Of a stretch of 16,418 nucleotides of DNA, positions 1 to 7,010 are shown piece by piece. Every line of letters starts with the position of its first letter. Position 1 is the stretch's first letter. This stretch comes from Lachnospiraceae bacterium (GTDB lineage Bacteria > Bacillota > Clostridia > Lachnospirales > Lachnospiraceae). The DNA lies in NCBI GenBank assembly GCA_014804495.1, contig JAAUZS010000012.1, forward strand, positions 7,392 through 23,809. The letters are read 5' to 3'. The position numbers were made by a program, and so were the translations under genes. The notes beneath the pieces were generated by a model, which ran no database searches, was not told where the DNA came from, and saw only the letters and a list, made by a program, of their open reading frames with translations.

Positions 1-8
1 AGTATTAT

Positions 9-863
9 ATGTTAGACATTATTTTGGACACTTTACTGGACAGCGTAAGATTATTACCGTTTTTATTTTTGTCTTATCTTGCGATGGAATATCTGGAGCA
101 TAAGGCAGGAGAAAGGATGCAGAGTACAATCCGTAAATCGGGTAAGTGTGGCCCTGTTATTGGTAGTATTTTGGGCGCTTTTCCCCAGTGCGGATTTTCT
201 GCGGCAGCGTCTAATTTATATGCAGGAAGAATTATCACGCTCGGTACTTTGTTGTCTATTTACCTGTCTACTTCGGATGAAATGCTCCCGATTCTGATTT
301 CCGAAAATGCCGGGCTCAGCATGATATTGAAGTTGTTGGGGACGAAGATAGTAATTGGTATGATTGCCGGATTTCTGATTGATGCAGTGGTTAATCGTTT
401 TTTTATTAAAAAAGAAAGAGAACCGGAAATAGAGCATTTGTGCGAGCAGCATAATTGCCATTGTGATGAGGGTATTATGAAATCTGCCCTGCATCACACG
501 CTGGAAATCTTTATTTATCTGTTGATTGTTTCATTCATACTGAATATACTGATTGCCATAATCGGTGAAGATTTTCTGGCAAATTTGGTTCAGAACCGAT
601 TGATTGTGGGAGAAGTACTGGCAGGGATAGTAGGTCTTATTCCAAACTGCGCCGCTTCCGTAATCATTACCCAGCTTTATTTGAAAGGTATTCTGGGTGC
701 GGGCGCCATGGTGTCGGGATTGCTGGTGGGAGCAGGTGTTGGTATTCTTGTATTGCTGCGTGTAAATGACCGACCCAAGGAAAATGCCGGAATTATTTTC
801 CTGCTCTATACAGTTGGCGTGACTGCCGGTATAGTTGTTGAACTGCTTGGGATTACTTTTTAA
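9..863 (+). CDS. putative multi-pass heavy-metal/manganese exporter (ArsP_2-like)
   Basis: A 284-residue, very hydrophobic integral membrane protein resembling the putative 10-TM heavy-metal exporter family (often annotated 'putative manganese transporter' or 'arsenic efflux protein'). The sequence shows an internal duplication: residues 53-73 (SILGAFPQCGFS...LYAG) and 206-228 (GIVGLIPNCAAS...LYLKG) share a G-x-[FI]-P-[QN]-C-x-x-S-x(5)-LY-x-G pattern with Cys61 and Cys214 in equivalent places, as expected for inverted or tandem transporter halves. Between the halves lies a His/Cys-rich cytosolic or extracytosolic loop at residues 143-152 (HLCEQHNCHC), a plausible metal-binding site. Substrate and direction are inferred from family resemblance only. 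The ATG at position 9 has no visible ribosome site because the window starts there, and no stop lies upstream in frame, so the true start could be further left. It converges on the next gene with one base between the two stop codons. Confidence 0.72.
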   Translation: MLDIILDTLLDSVRLLPFLFLSYLAMEYLEHKAGERMQSTIRKSGKCGPVIGSILGAFPQCGFSAAASNLYAGRIITLGTLLSIYLSTSDEMLPILISENAGLSMILKLLGTKIVIGMIAGFLIDAVVNRFFIKKEREPEIEHLCEQHNCHCDEGIMKSALHHTLEIFIYLLIVSFILNILIAIIGEDFLANLVQNRLIVGEVLAGIVGLIPNCAASVIITQLYLKGILGAGAMVSGLLVGAGVGILVLLRVNDRPKENAGIIFLLYTVGVTAGIVVELLGITF

Positions 864-864
864 G

Positions 865-1641
865 TCATAGTAAAGTCACTGCTTTTCCGGCAGAAGGCTT
901 TACGACGGGTAAATCGGGAAAACGTTCTTCCAAAGCCTTTTTCAAAGGCCTGGTATCTATATGATTGGAAATGGGCGGAAAAGCATCGTCAAAATGGTCT
1001 AAAAGAACCGTCCGTGGTTCAATTTTCTCAATAATGGAAAGTGTGGGAGTAACTAAATCCGTTGCGCCCTGATAAGGAAGTATCAGCATGTCCACATATT
1101 TGGGATATTCTACGCTTTCATCCAACCCCAGACTGCCGAAGACAAGAATACGTTTGTCGGCTGTATCAATCTGAAATGCAAGCGTTTCATTTCCCTCAGG
1201 ATGTGTATGATTCTTAAAAAGTAAATATAGAAAATTAGGAAAGTACCTCAGTATACGGGTATTCAAAAGGGTATGCCTGATTAGTTTTGAATCAAAATTG
1301 ATATGTTTTCCTGACAGAACCGTAACCCTTATTTGCCCGAAATGCAGTACATCACCCGGACGGATGATAACAATCTGATCGCTGTCCACATTCTTTTTCT
1401 CCAAGGTAGCGGCCGGAAGTTCACTGCAATATACCGTAGCATCTGAGTCCTGAAGAATTTTCGGAATACTGCCAAGATGATCAATATGTCCGTGCGTAAC
1501 CAGAATAGCCCTTTCTTTTTTATAATCCAATAAAGAAGGATGATTTTCTGAACCTCGCAGTGGCAGAAAGGGATCAATAAGAATCTTGTCGTTTCCTTTT
1601 TCAATTAGCAATGATGCCGTTCCATACCATGTGATTTTCAT
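865..1641 (-). CDS. metallo-beta-lactamase-fold hydrolase (UlaG-like)
   Basis: A 258-residue cytosolic metal-dependent hydrolase. It starts MKITWYGTAS and carries the zinc-binding signature THGHIDH (His50, His52, Asp54, His55), with further candidate ligands His113 and His216 (LLDHFDD). The N-terminal strand pattern followed by ILIDPF at residues 20-25 is typical of UlaG/YcfM-type MBL-fold proteins that act on small phosphodiester or lactone substrates; the real substrate cannot be told. The region around residue 168 (VFGSLGLDE), where many relatives have a bridging Asp, is atypical. The start at 1641 is preferred over an upstream in-frame start at 1677 because an AGGAAAG ribosome site precedes it by about 10 bases and the family begins here. 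A TTGCAA-17-TACAAT promoter lies upstream at 1686-1714. It is transcribed alone, convergent with the exporter gene. Confidence 0.82.
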   Translation of the reverse strand: MKITWYGTASLLIEKGNDKILIDPFLPLRGSENHPSLLDYKKERAILVTHGHIDHLGSIPKILQDSDATVYCSELPAATLEKKNVDSDQIVIIRPGDVLHFGQIRVTVLSGKHINFDSKLIRHTLLNTRILRYFPNFLYLLFKNHTHPEGNETLAFQIDTADKRILVFGSLGLDESVEYPKYVDMLILPYQGATDLVTPTLSIIEKIEPRTVLLDHFDDAFPPISNHIDTRPLKKALEERFPDLPVVKPSAGKAVTLL

Positions 1642-1685
1642 AATAATCCGCTTTCCTTTCTTAACCAGATATCTCAATTATGTTC

Positions 1686-1714
1686 ATTGTATGGCAGGAG
1701 ACGGATTTTTGCAA
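1686..1714 (-). promoter_or_regulatory. sigma-A promoter of the MBL hydrolase gene
   Basis: Reading the minus strand, a -35 box TTGCAA (1709-1714) is followed by a 17-base spacer and a -10 box TACAAT (1686-1691). Spacing is ideal and each box differs from consensus by one base. The start codon at 1641 would then follow a leader of about 38 bases. Confidence 0.65.
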
Positions 1715-1771
1715 GCAATTGCGAGTCAAAAATTTTTCATTACATTAAACTGTTCATTCATGCTAATCATA

Positions 1772-1800
1772 TTGATAATCTTCGCTTTTTTTCCTACACT
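1772..1800 (+). promoter_or_regulatory. possible sigma-A promoter of the small hypothetical gene
   Basis: TTGATA (1772-1777), a 17-base spacer, then TACACT (1795-1800), 45 bases upstream of the start codon at 1845. The -35 box is good and the -10 box matches consensus at four of six positions, so this is only a candidate. No sigma-28 motif was seen here. Confidence 0.4.
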
Positions 1801-1844
1801 ATGTATATAAGAGAATAAGTATAACCGTATTGTGGGAGGAAGTT

Positions 1845-2219
1845 ATGTACGTTAATGGACTTGGAATGCGAAACATAGGGCAATTACAGACAGCCGGAAG
1901 CGGTAGTCAGAAGACATCGAATATAAATAACTTTGAAGATAATATGCAAAAGGCTGTGGAAACCTGGAAGGCAATAACAAAAACAGGAGATGGTTCGGAT
2001 TCTTCATATGCTAATAGCAGCGAGGATTACTGCTGTGACCAATGTTATATGAACAGCAGGATAATTAACCAAATGCTGATGCGGAGCTTGTACTCGCAGA
2101 GCCTATCCGGAAGTATGATGGGGTTGTCGTCTTATGGAAGCAGCAACTCCGTTCTGTCAGCTTATGGGAATACGCTGGGGCTGCTTGGCAGCAGCATATT
2201 TGGCAATATACAGATATAA
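1845..2219 (+). CDS. small Ser/Gly/Asn-rich hypothetical protein with a Cys cluster
   Basis: A 124-residue protein that I do not recognise. It starts at the ATG at 1845, chosen over an in-frame TTG at 1830 because GGGAGG (1834-1839) lies five bases before the ATG. The N-terminal third is polar and contains a short amphipathic stretch (NFEDNMQKAVETWKAI). A central YCCDQCYMN segment has three cysteines within four positions of each other. The C-terminal third is low-complexity, rich in Ser, Gly, Tyr and Leu (residues about 80-124), ending in FGNIQI. There is no signal peptide or clear membrane segment. A rho-independent terminator follows immediately, so it is monocistronic. The composition (very little Lys/Glu in the second half) recalls secreted or structural small proteins, but no function can be assigned. 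Confidence 0.6.
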   Translation: MYVNGLGMRNIGQLQTAGSGSQKTSNINNFEDNMQKAVETWKAITKTGDGSDSSYANSSEDYCCDQCYMNSRIINQMLMRSLYSQSLSGSMMGLSSYGSSNSVLSAYGNTLGLLGSSIFGNIQI

Positions 2220-2231
2220 AGATTTAAAAGT

Positions 2232-2262
2232 AAAAGTCAGGCTTAAGATGCCTGATTTTTTT
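2232..2262 (+). terminator. rho-independent terminator after the small hypothetical gene
   Basis: The stem TCAGGC (2237-2242) pairs with GCCTGA (2250-2255) across a 7-base loop, and can be extended by A-U pairs from the preceding A-run. Seven T residues follow (2256-2262). It lies 12 bases after the stop codon. Confidence 0.85.
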
Positions 2263-2313
2263 GCGCCCATTGAAGGCGGCTCCATTGCATCTGGTATTAG
2301 GAGTTTATAGTAT

Positions 2314-2360
2314 AAAAAAAGCACCATCCCCAAGGCACTTACGTCCTCAAAAATGGTACT
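2314..2360 (-). terminator. terminator of the tRNA-Lys transcription unit
   Basis: On the minus strand AGTACCAT (2353-2360) pairs with ATGGTGCT (2320-2327), eight pairs including one G-U, with a loop of about 25 bases, and is followed by a run of seven U residues (2314-2320). It begins six bases after the tRNA 3' end. The loop is longer than usual. Confidence 0.65.
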
Positions 2361-2366
2361 CCCCAC

Positions 2367-2439
2367 TGCGCCTTCAGGGGCTCGAACCCTGGACACCCTG
2401 ATTAAGAGTCAGGTGCTCTACCAACTGAGCTAAAAGCGC
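2367..2439 (-). tRNA. tRNA-Lys (anticodon CTT)
   Basis: A complete 73-base tRNA. The acceptor GCGCTTT pairs with AAGGCGC (one U-G), the D stem is GCTC/GAGC, the anticodon stem CCTGA/TCAGG encloses the loop CTCTTAA with anticodon CTT (reads AAG), there is a five-base variable loop, and the T arm is CAGGG-TTCGAGC-CCCTG. The discriminator is A. CCA is not encoded (GTG follows), so the tail must be added by the CCA-adding enzyme. It has its own promoter (2460-2488) and terminator (2314-2360). Confidence 0.96.
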
Positions 2440-2442
2440 ATA

Positions 2443-2472
2443 TTTACAACGTAAGTGTTATTATAGTATAAT
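2443..2472 (+). promoter_or_regulatory. sigma-A promoter of tatD-rsmA, overlapping the tRNA promoter
   Basis: On the plus strand TTTACA (2443-2448), an 18-base spacer and TATAAT (2467-2472). The -10 boxes of the two divergent promoters are separated by one base (2466), so both cannot be occupied by RNA polymerase at once. The tatD leader would be about 90 bases of very A+T-rich sequence. Confidence 0.6.
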
Positions 2473-2488
2473 GTTTTTTAGTTTGCAA
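2460..2488 (-). promoter_or_regulatory. sigma-A promoter of tRNA-Lys
   Basis: On the minus strand TTGCAA (2483-2488), a 17-base spacer and a perfect TATAAT (2460-2465). The tRNA 5' end lies about 20 bases downstream of the -10 box, giving a short 5' leader for RNase P. The element overlaps the divergent tatD promoter. Confidence 0.8.
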
Positions 2489-2569
2489 GTATTTTTTCAC
2501 ATTTTTTTTTATAAATTTTAAAGAAATTTTTAGGAATATGCTTTGAAGCTGTGTTTCGGAGGAAAAAAG

Positions 2570-3337
2570 ATGATATTTGAGAGCCACGCTCATTATGATG
2601 ACAAGGTGTTTGAGGAAGACAGGGACATGCTTTTGCAGTCCTTACAGGCAAATGGAATAGATGCGGTAATTAATGTAGGAGCAGGTATAGACAGCTGTAA
2701 AAAGACAATCGAGCTGATGGATAAATACCCATTTATTTATGGGGCGATAGGCATACACCCGAGCGAGACCGGAAAACTTGATGAAGAAAGCTTTAAATGG
2801 CTGAAAGAAAGCTGTGGCCATAAAAAGACGGTTGCCGTCGGGGAAATCGGTCTGGATTATCACTATGAAGAACCGGAACATTCTGTACAGAAGGAATGGT
2901 TCGAGAGACAGTTGGGACTGGCAAGGGATGTGAAACTTCCGGTTATCATTCATTCCAGAGACTCTGCCAGAGATACTTTAGATATAATGAAAAATCTTCA
3001 TGCCGAAGATTTGGGCGGCGTAATTCATTGCTTCTCATATACGAAGGAAATTGCAAGGGAATACCTGGATATGGATTTTTACTTTGGAATCGGCGGAGTG
3101 ATTACTTTTAAGAATGCAAAGAAAATAAAGGAAGCGGTGGAATATATTCCGATTGAGAAGATTTTATTGGAAACAGACAGCCCATATCTTGCGCCGGAGC
3201 CGAATCGCGGGAAACGCAATTCATCTTTGAACATTCCTTATATTGCTGAAGAGATTGCATTACTAAAGGGAATAAGCTATGAAGAAGTGGTTACGGTCAC
3301 ACATGAAAATGCGGAGAGGCTGTTTCGTGTCAGATGA
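2570..3337 (+). CDS. tatD: TatD family metal-dependent hydrolase/DNase
   Basis: A 255-residue TIM-barrel amidohydrolase-superfamily enzyme acting as a metal-dependent 3'-5' deoxyribonuclease in characterised relatives. Family motifs are all present: the HxH pair in FESHAHYDD (His6, His8), AIGIHP at 59-64, the bridging Glu92 in VGEIGLDYH, IIHSRD with His128, IHCFS with His153, and ETDSPYLAPEPNRGKRN with Asp203. The length is standard. The ATG at 2570 is chosen because CGGAGG lies seven bases upstream and the family begins here; an in-frame TTG at 2543 has no ribosome site. It is first in a two-gene unit with rsmA, 36 bases away, and is transcribed from the promoter at 2443-2472. Confidence 0.95.
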   Translation: MIFESHAHYDDKVFEEDRDMLLQSLQANGIDAVINVGAGIDSCKKTIELMDKYPFIYGAIGIHPSETGKLDEESFKWLKESCGHKKTVAVGEIGLDYHYEEPEHSVQKEWFERQLGLARDVKLPVIIHSRDSARDTLDIMKNLHAEDLGGVIHCFSYTKEIAREYLDMDFYFGIGGVITFKNAKKIKEAVEYIPIEKILLETDSPYLAPEPNRGKRNSSLNIPYIAEEIALLKGISYEEVVTVTHENAERLFRVR

Positions 3338-3373
3338 TGGACAAATAGTAGAGAAAACGGAAGGATTATCGAT

Positions 3374-4243
3374 ATGAAAAATCTGGGGAATGTCGGAAAC
3401 ACAATAGAGATTTTGCAGAAATATAACTTCAGTTTCCGCAAGAAATTCGGGCAGAATTTTTTGATTGACGGAAATATTTTGGAGAAAATTGTGGATGCTG
3501 CACAGATAACTGAGACAGACTGTGTGTTGGAGATTGGGCCAGGTATAGGCACAATGACGCAATATCTGGCGGAAAGAGCCAAAAGTGTCGTTGCTGTGGA
3601 GATTGATGCAAACCTGATACCAATATTACAGGATACACTTTCTCCATATAATAATGTAAAAATCATCAATCAGGATATTTTAAAAGTAGACATAAACCAT
3701 ATCGTTGAAGAGCAAAATGGAGGAAAACCAATTAAGATAGTTGCGAACCTTCCCTATTATATAACAACGCCAATTATTATGTCATTGTTGGAAAATCATG
3801 TTAAACTGCAAAGCATTACGATTATGGTGCAAAAGGAAGTGGCAGACAGAATGCAGGCAGGACCGGGAACAAAAGATTACGGTGCGCTGTCGTTAGCAGT
3901 ACAGTATTACACTAAACCTGAGATTATTGCCAAAGTTCCCGCTTCCTGCTTTATGCCAAGACCTAATGTGGATAGTACGGTCATAAGACTGACAAGATAT
4001 GAGCAGCCGCCGGTGGAAGCGTTAGATGAGGAATATCTATTTGCTGTTATCAGAGCATCTTTTAATCAACGAAGAAAAACTCTGATAAATGGTCTTTCTA
4101 ATGCGGGCAATCTTGGGATATGTAAAGAAAGAGCAGCGGCGGTTTTGGAACAAATGGGATTACCGGCACAAATTCGCGGCGAAGCGTTAACTTTGGAACA
4201 ATTTGCAGAATTTTCCAATTATATTTTGCAAAAGAAAGAATAG
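3374..4243 (+). CDS. rsmA: 16S rRNA (adenine(1518)-N(6)/adenine(1519)-N(6))-dimethyltransferase
   Basis: A 289-residue KsgA/RsmA enzyme that dimethylates two adjacent adenines in helix 45 of 16S rRNA during 30S maturation, using S-adenosylmethionine. Seen in the sequence: KKFGQNFLID near residues 23-32, SAM motif I EIGPGIG (53-59), the acidic end of the next strand VAVEID (73-78), catalytic motif NLPYYI (125-130), and the C-terminal PRPNVDS and FNQRRKTL elements. The length is normal. It follows tatD by 36 bases and carries its own weak ribosome site (GGAAGG, nine bases before the ATG). In Bacillus the order is tatD-rnmV-rsmA; the 5S maturase/primase-like rnmV gene is absent from between the two here. 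A strong terminator at 4291-4343 ends the unit. Confidence 0.96.
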   Translation: MKNLGNVGNTIEILQKYNFSFRKKFGQNFLIDGNILEKIVDAAQITETDCVLEIGPGIGTMTQYLAERAKSVVAVEIDANLIPILQDTLSPYNNVKIINQDILKVDINHIVEEQNGGKPIKIVANLPYYITTPIIMSLLENHVKLQSITIMVQKEVADRMQAGPGTKDYGALSLAVQYYTKPEIIAKVPASCFMPRPNVDSTVIRLTRYEQPPVEALDEEYLFAVIRASFNQRRKTLINGLSNAGNLGICKERAAAVLEQMGLPAQIRGEALTLEQFAEFSNYILQKKE

Positions 4244-4290
4244 GGAAAGCTTAATTAAAAAGATACAATATAAAGGAAATTAATATTGCG

Positions 4291-4343
4291 ATATCACCAT
4301 ATCTGGTATATACTATTAGGATAGAGGTGATATTTTTTCTTTA
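4291..4343 (+). terminator. rho-independent terminator of tatD-rsmA
   Basis: ATATCACC (4291-4298) pairs perfectly with GGTGATAT (4326-4333). Inside, TATCT and GGATA can add five more pairs after a small bulge. TTTTTT, then C, then TTT follow. It lies about 50 bases after the rsmA stop. Confidence 0.8.
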
Positions 4344-4349
4344 TGTTTA

Positions 4350-4378
4350 TTTACACCGATATTTGTCTATGATAAACT
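4350..4378 (+). promoter_or_regulatory. possible promoter of the TPR/AAA-like gene and glgB
   Basis: TTTACA (4350-4355), a 17-base spacer and TAAACT (4373-4378), between the upstream terminator and the next start codon. The -35 box is good but the -10 is weak (four of six); TATGAT at 4368-4373 with a poorer -35 is an alternative. Confidence 0.4.
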
Positions 4379-4434
4379 AAGGCAGTAAAAAGAGATACTA
4401 TTTACGCAAAGTACAGTGTTATGAGGTGAACATT

Positions 4435-6987
4435 TTGGATAAATATGAATACAAGGTTCGCGCTGATGAAATTAAATCACTGATAGCAGAGGGAGAATAT
4501 GGAGAAGCGGTAAAAATTGCAGATACCATTGACTGGCGCAGGGTTAGAAGCGTCATGATGCTATGTACCATTAGTGATGTATATAAAATAAATCGGAGAT
4601 ATCAGGAAAGTAATGATATTCTGTTATTGGCATACGAAAAACATCCAACGGGAAGGCTGATTGTATATTCGTTGTGCGAGCTGGCAATTAAAATGGAAGA
4701 TTATGCGAGGGCGGTTGAATACTTTAAGGAATTTGTGCAGATAGCGCCCAGAGATACCGGTAAGTATATTCTACAGTATCGTTTATATGAGGCGCAGGAG
4801 GTTCGTCTGGAAGAACGGATAGCTGTTCTGGAAGAATTTAAGAAACGTGATTATCGTGAGAAATGGGCATATGAGCTGGCATATCTGTATCACAGGATCG
4901 GACTTGCAACGAAGTGCATTGAAGAATGCGATGAAATGTATCTTTGGTTCGGGGAAGGGAAATATGTATGTAAAGCGCTTGAATTGAAGGCGCTGCATGC
5001 TCCGTTGAGCGCTGAACAGCAGGCGAAGTACAACTTATGGGTTAATGGACGCAGCGTAGAAGACAGCCTGGAAGAGGAAAGCCAGACTGATGAAGAAAAC
5101 GCTGAAGATGAAGAAATTAGTGAAGAAATAGAAGAGAACGAAAGCGAAGGAGAAGAAGAGGAAGAAAACGAAGAAGTAAATGATGACATTATGACCATGC
5201 CTACTACAGAACTTCCGGAAGTGAAGACCGTAGACGTAGGTCAATATAATACATTAAATTTACAAAAGGCTTTAGCGGAAAGTATGAAAGAGGTTCTGGA
5301 GGAGGATGAGGCATCTGCTTTGGAAGAAGCACCCGATTCAGAAGAAGAGCTTTCCGTATCGGAAGAAGAATATCCTGATTTAGAAGAAGGACCTTCCGAT
5401 TTAGAAGAACCGTCTATTGTAGAGCAGATAATCGCTCCGCTGTTACAGGAAACAGGAGAGATATCCGGTCCTGAGCTTGAGCAGTATAGGATCGACGAGC
5501 CGGAAATTAATGTGCAGGAAACTAATGAGCCGGAAATTAACGAACACAATGACACGGAAATACAAACGGATGTGATGCGTCAGGAGGCGGTGAGAAATTT
5601 CTATGTGCAGCCAAGCAGATATGACGGGGTCTTGGCGCAGGAATATGACGGACAGATTAGTCTGGTAGTTCCTGATGAAAAGAAAGTTGAAAAACAGATT
5701 ACCGGACAGCTTAGCATAGAAGATGTTATGGCTGAATGGGAAAAGATGAAAAAGAGTAATGAACAGAAGCGTATGGAGGCGGTTCGCCAGAAGATATTGT
5801 CCGACACAGGAGGTCTGTTTGCAGAATTTGACGAGGCGACCAAAAGCGGTCTGTTAGAGCAGCTTGAGAAAGTTTTCGAGATGACGGAATCGGTAGAAGA
5901 TGATATTGCTCCTGCCGTTAAGAAAGTGATTATCCCGAGTGAAGCGGAATTAGAACTGAATGAGGATATACAGACGGAAGAAAGCACTGAAGATTATGCA
6001 GTGTCACAGGAAATGTCTGAGGATGTTCTGACAGAAGATGATGAAGTTGAAGAATTAGAGGAAATTGAAGACGCTGAAACGGTTGAAGAACCTAAGGATA
6101 GCGAAGCCGCCGAAGTGCATGAAGAGGTCAAAGAGCCTGAGACCGTCGAGCCTGTTAAAGAAACCGAGAAGCCAAAAGATACAGTTGTCGATACACCGAA
6201 GGCACATCCGCAGCCGCCGCAGGAGCATAATCGTACAGTCAGAGAATTAACCGATGAAGAAAAAGATTTATTTGGACCTTGCGTTAATAATAAGAAGACA
6301 AAGGATCAATTAATCCATACATTGGATAATATGAGCATGGCGGCATATACCGGTAATGTTATTGTTACAGGCGAAGAAGGCAGCGCATTGGATATGGCAA
6401 AGAACCTGATTCGCGAAATGCAGAACAGCGACAGTAACTTTTCCGGCAAGGCAGCTAAAATATCCGGAGCAGTCCTGAATAAAAAAGACTTACACGAAAC
6501 AATAGGAAGACTTGTCAATGGAGCGCTGATTATTGAGAAGGCATCCGGCTTAAATGCCGAAACAATTGTTAAGCTCAATAAAGAGCTTGAGAAGTATAAT
6601 GTGGGCTTGCTGCTGTTCATGGAAGATACAAAGCGTGATATGAACAAGCTGCTGGCAAAAAATGAGATATTAAAAGAGAACTTTAACTTAAGGGTTGATA
6701 TTGAGCCTTTGGACAATGAAGCGTTAGTTGCCTGTGCAAAGCAGTATGCGAAGGAGATGGAATATTCCATTGATGAATTCGGAATTTTAGCGCTGCACAC
6801 AAGGATATCGGAGATGCAGACTAGTGACCATGCAGTGACTGTGTCGGAAGTGAAGGAATTGATAGACGAAGCGATTTATTACGCAAACAGAAAGACACCG
6901 AAACATTTTCTGGACATTCTCCTTGCAAAAAGGTATGATGAAGAAGACATGATTGTATTGCGGGAAAATGACTTTATGCACAATTAA
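4435..6987 (+). CDS. TPR-like protein with acidic linker and degenerate AAA+ domain
   Basis: An 850-residue protein with three parts. Residues 1-200 are helical pairs of TPR type (for example [48 protein letters not shown]). Residues about 205-620 are a mostly disordered, extremely Glu/Asp-rich linker with a better-ordered block around 390-490 ([36 protein letters not shown]). Residues about 625-850 resemble an AAA+ module of CbbX/SpoVK type, but the P-loop region is GEEGSALD at 646-653, lacking the invariant Gly, Lys and Thr, and the Walker B-like ALIIEK (697-702) has Lys in place of the catalytic Glu. It is probably a non-hydrolysing scaffold. I prefer the TTG at 4435, six bases after GAGGTG; the GTG at 4426 is itself part of that ribosome site. 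It lies 23 bases upstream of glgB and is probably co-transcribed. Function unknown; proteins like this occur in Lachnospiraceae. Confidence 0.8.
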   Translation: MDKYEYKVRADEIKSLIAEGEYGEAVKIADTIDWRRVRSVMMLCTISDVYKINRRYQESNDILLLAYEKHPTGRLIVYSLCELAIKMEDYARAVEYFKEFVQIAPRDTGKYILQYRLYEAQEVRLEERIAVLEEFKKRDYREKWAYELAYLYHRIGLATKCIEECDEMYLWFGEGKYVCKALELKALHAPLSAEQQAKYNLWVNGRSVEDSLEEESQTDEENAEDEEISEEIEENESEGEEEEENEEVNDDIMTMPTTELPEVKTVDVGQYNTLNLQKALAESMKEVLEEDEASALEEAPDSEEELSVSEEEYPDLEEGPSDLEEPSIVEQIIAPLLQETGEISGPELEQYRIDEPEINVQETNEPEINEHNDTEIQTDVMRQEAVRNFYVQPSRYDGVLAQEYDGQISLVVPDEKKVEKQITGQLSIEDVMAEWEKMKKSNEQKRMEAVRQKILSDTGGLFAEFDEATKSGLLEQLEKVFEMTESVEDDIAPAVKKVIIPSEAELELNEDIQTEESTEDYAVSQEMSEDVLTEDDEVEELEEIEDAETVEEPKDSEAAEVHEEVKEPETVEPVKETEKPKDTVVDTPKAHPQPPQEHNRTVRELTDEEKDLFGPCVNNKKTKDQLIHTLDNMSMAAYTGNVIVTGEEGSALDMAKNLIREMQNSDSNFSGKAAKISGAVLNKKDLHETIGRLVNGALIIEKASGLNAETIVKLNKELEKYNVGLLLFMEDTKRDMNKLLAKNEILKENFNLRVDIEPLDNEALVACAKQYAKEMEYSIDEFGILALHTRISEMQTSDHAVTVSEVKELIDEAIYYANRKTPKHFLDILLAKRYDEEDMIVLRENDFMHN

Positions 6988-7010
6988 TAAAGATGTAGGG
7001 GGGCTTTATA

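Noticed and set aside
1642..1677. Upstream start for the MBL hydrolase
   Set aside because: The 12 extra residues have no ribosome site, and a proper site sits between them and the ATG at 1641 where the family begins.
2263..2313. Possible tRNA fragment between the two terminators
   Set aside because: The GCGCC-like start resembles the tRNA 3' end but no T-arm or stem can be formed; treated as unremarkable spacer.
2157..2396. Minus-strand frame across tRNA-Lys and its terminator
   Set aside because: It reads through a structural RNA gene and has no ribosome site.
4356..4362. CCGATAT as a sigma-28 -10 box before the TPR/AAA-like gene
   Set aside because: No TAAA-like -35 lies 14-16 bases upstream (the position is occupied by the terminator T-run).
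4890..5555. Long minus-strand Ser-rich reading frames opposite the acidic linker
   Set aside because: They are the antisense of GAA/GAG-rich codons, giving Ser/Phe runs, with no ribosome site; they are shadows of the TPR/AAA-like gene.
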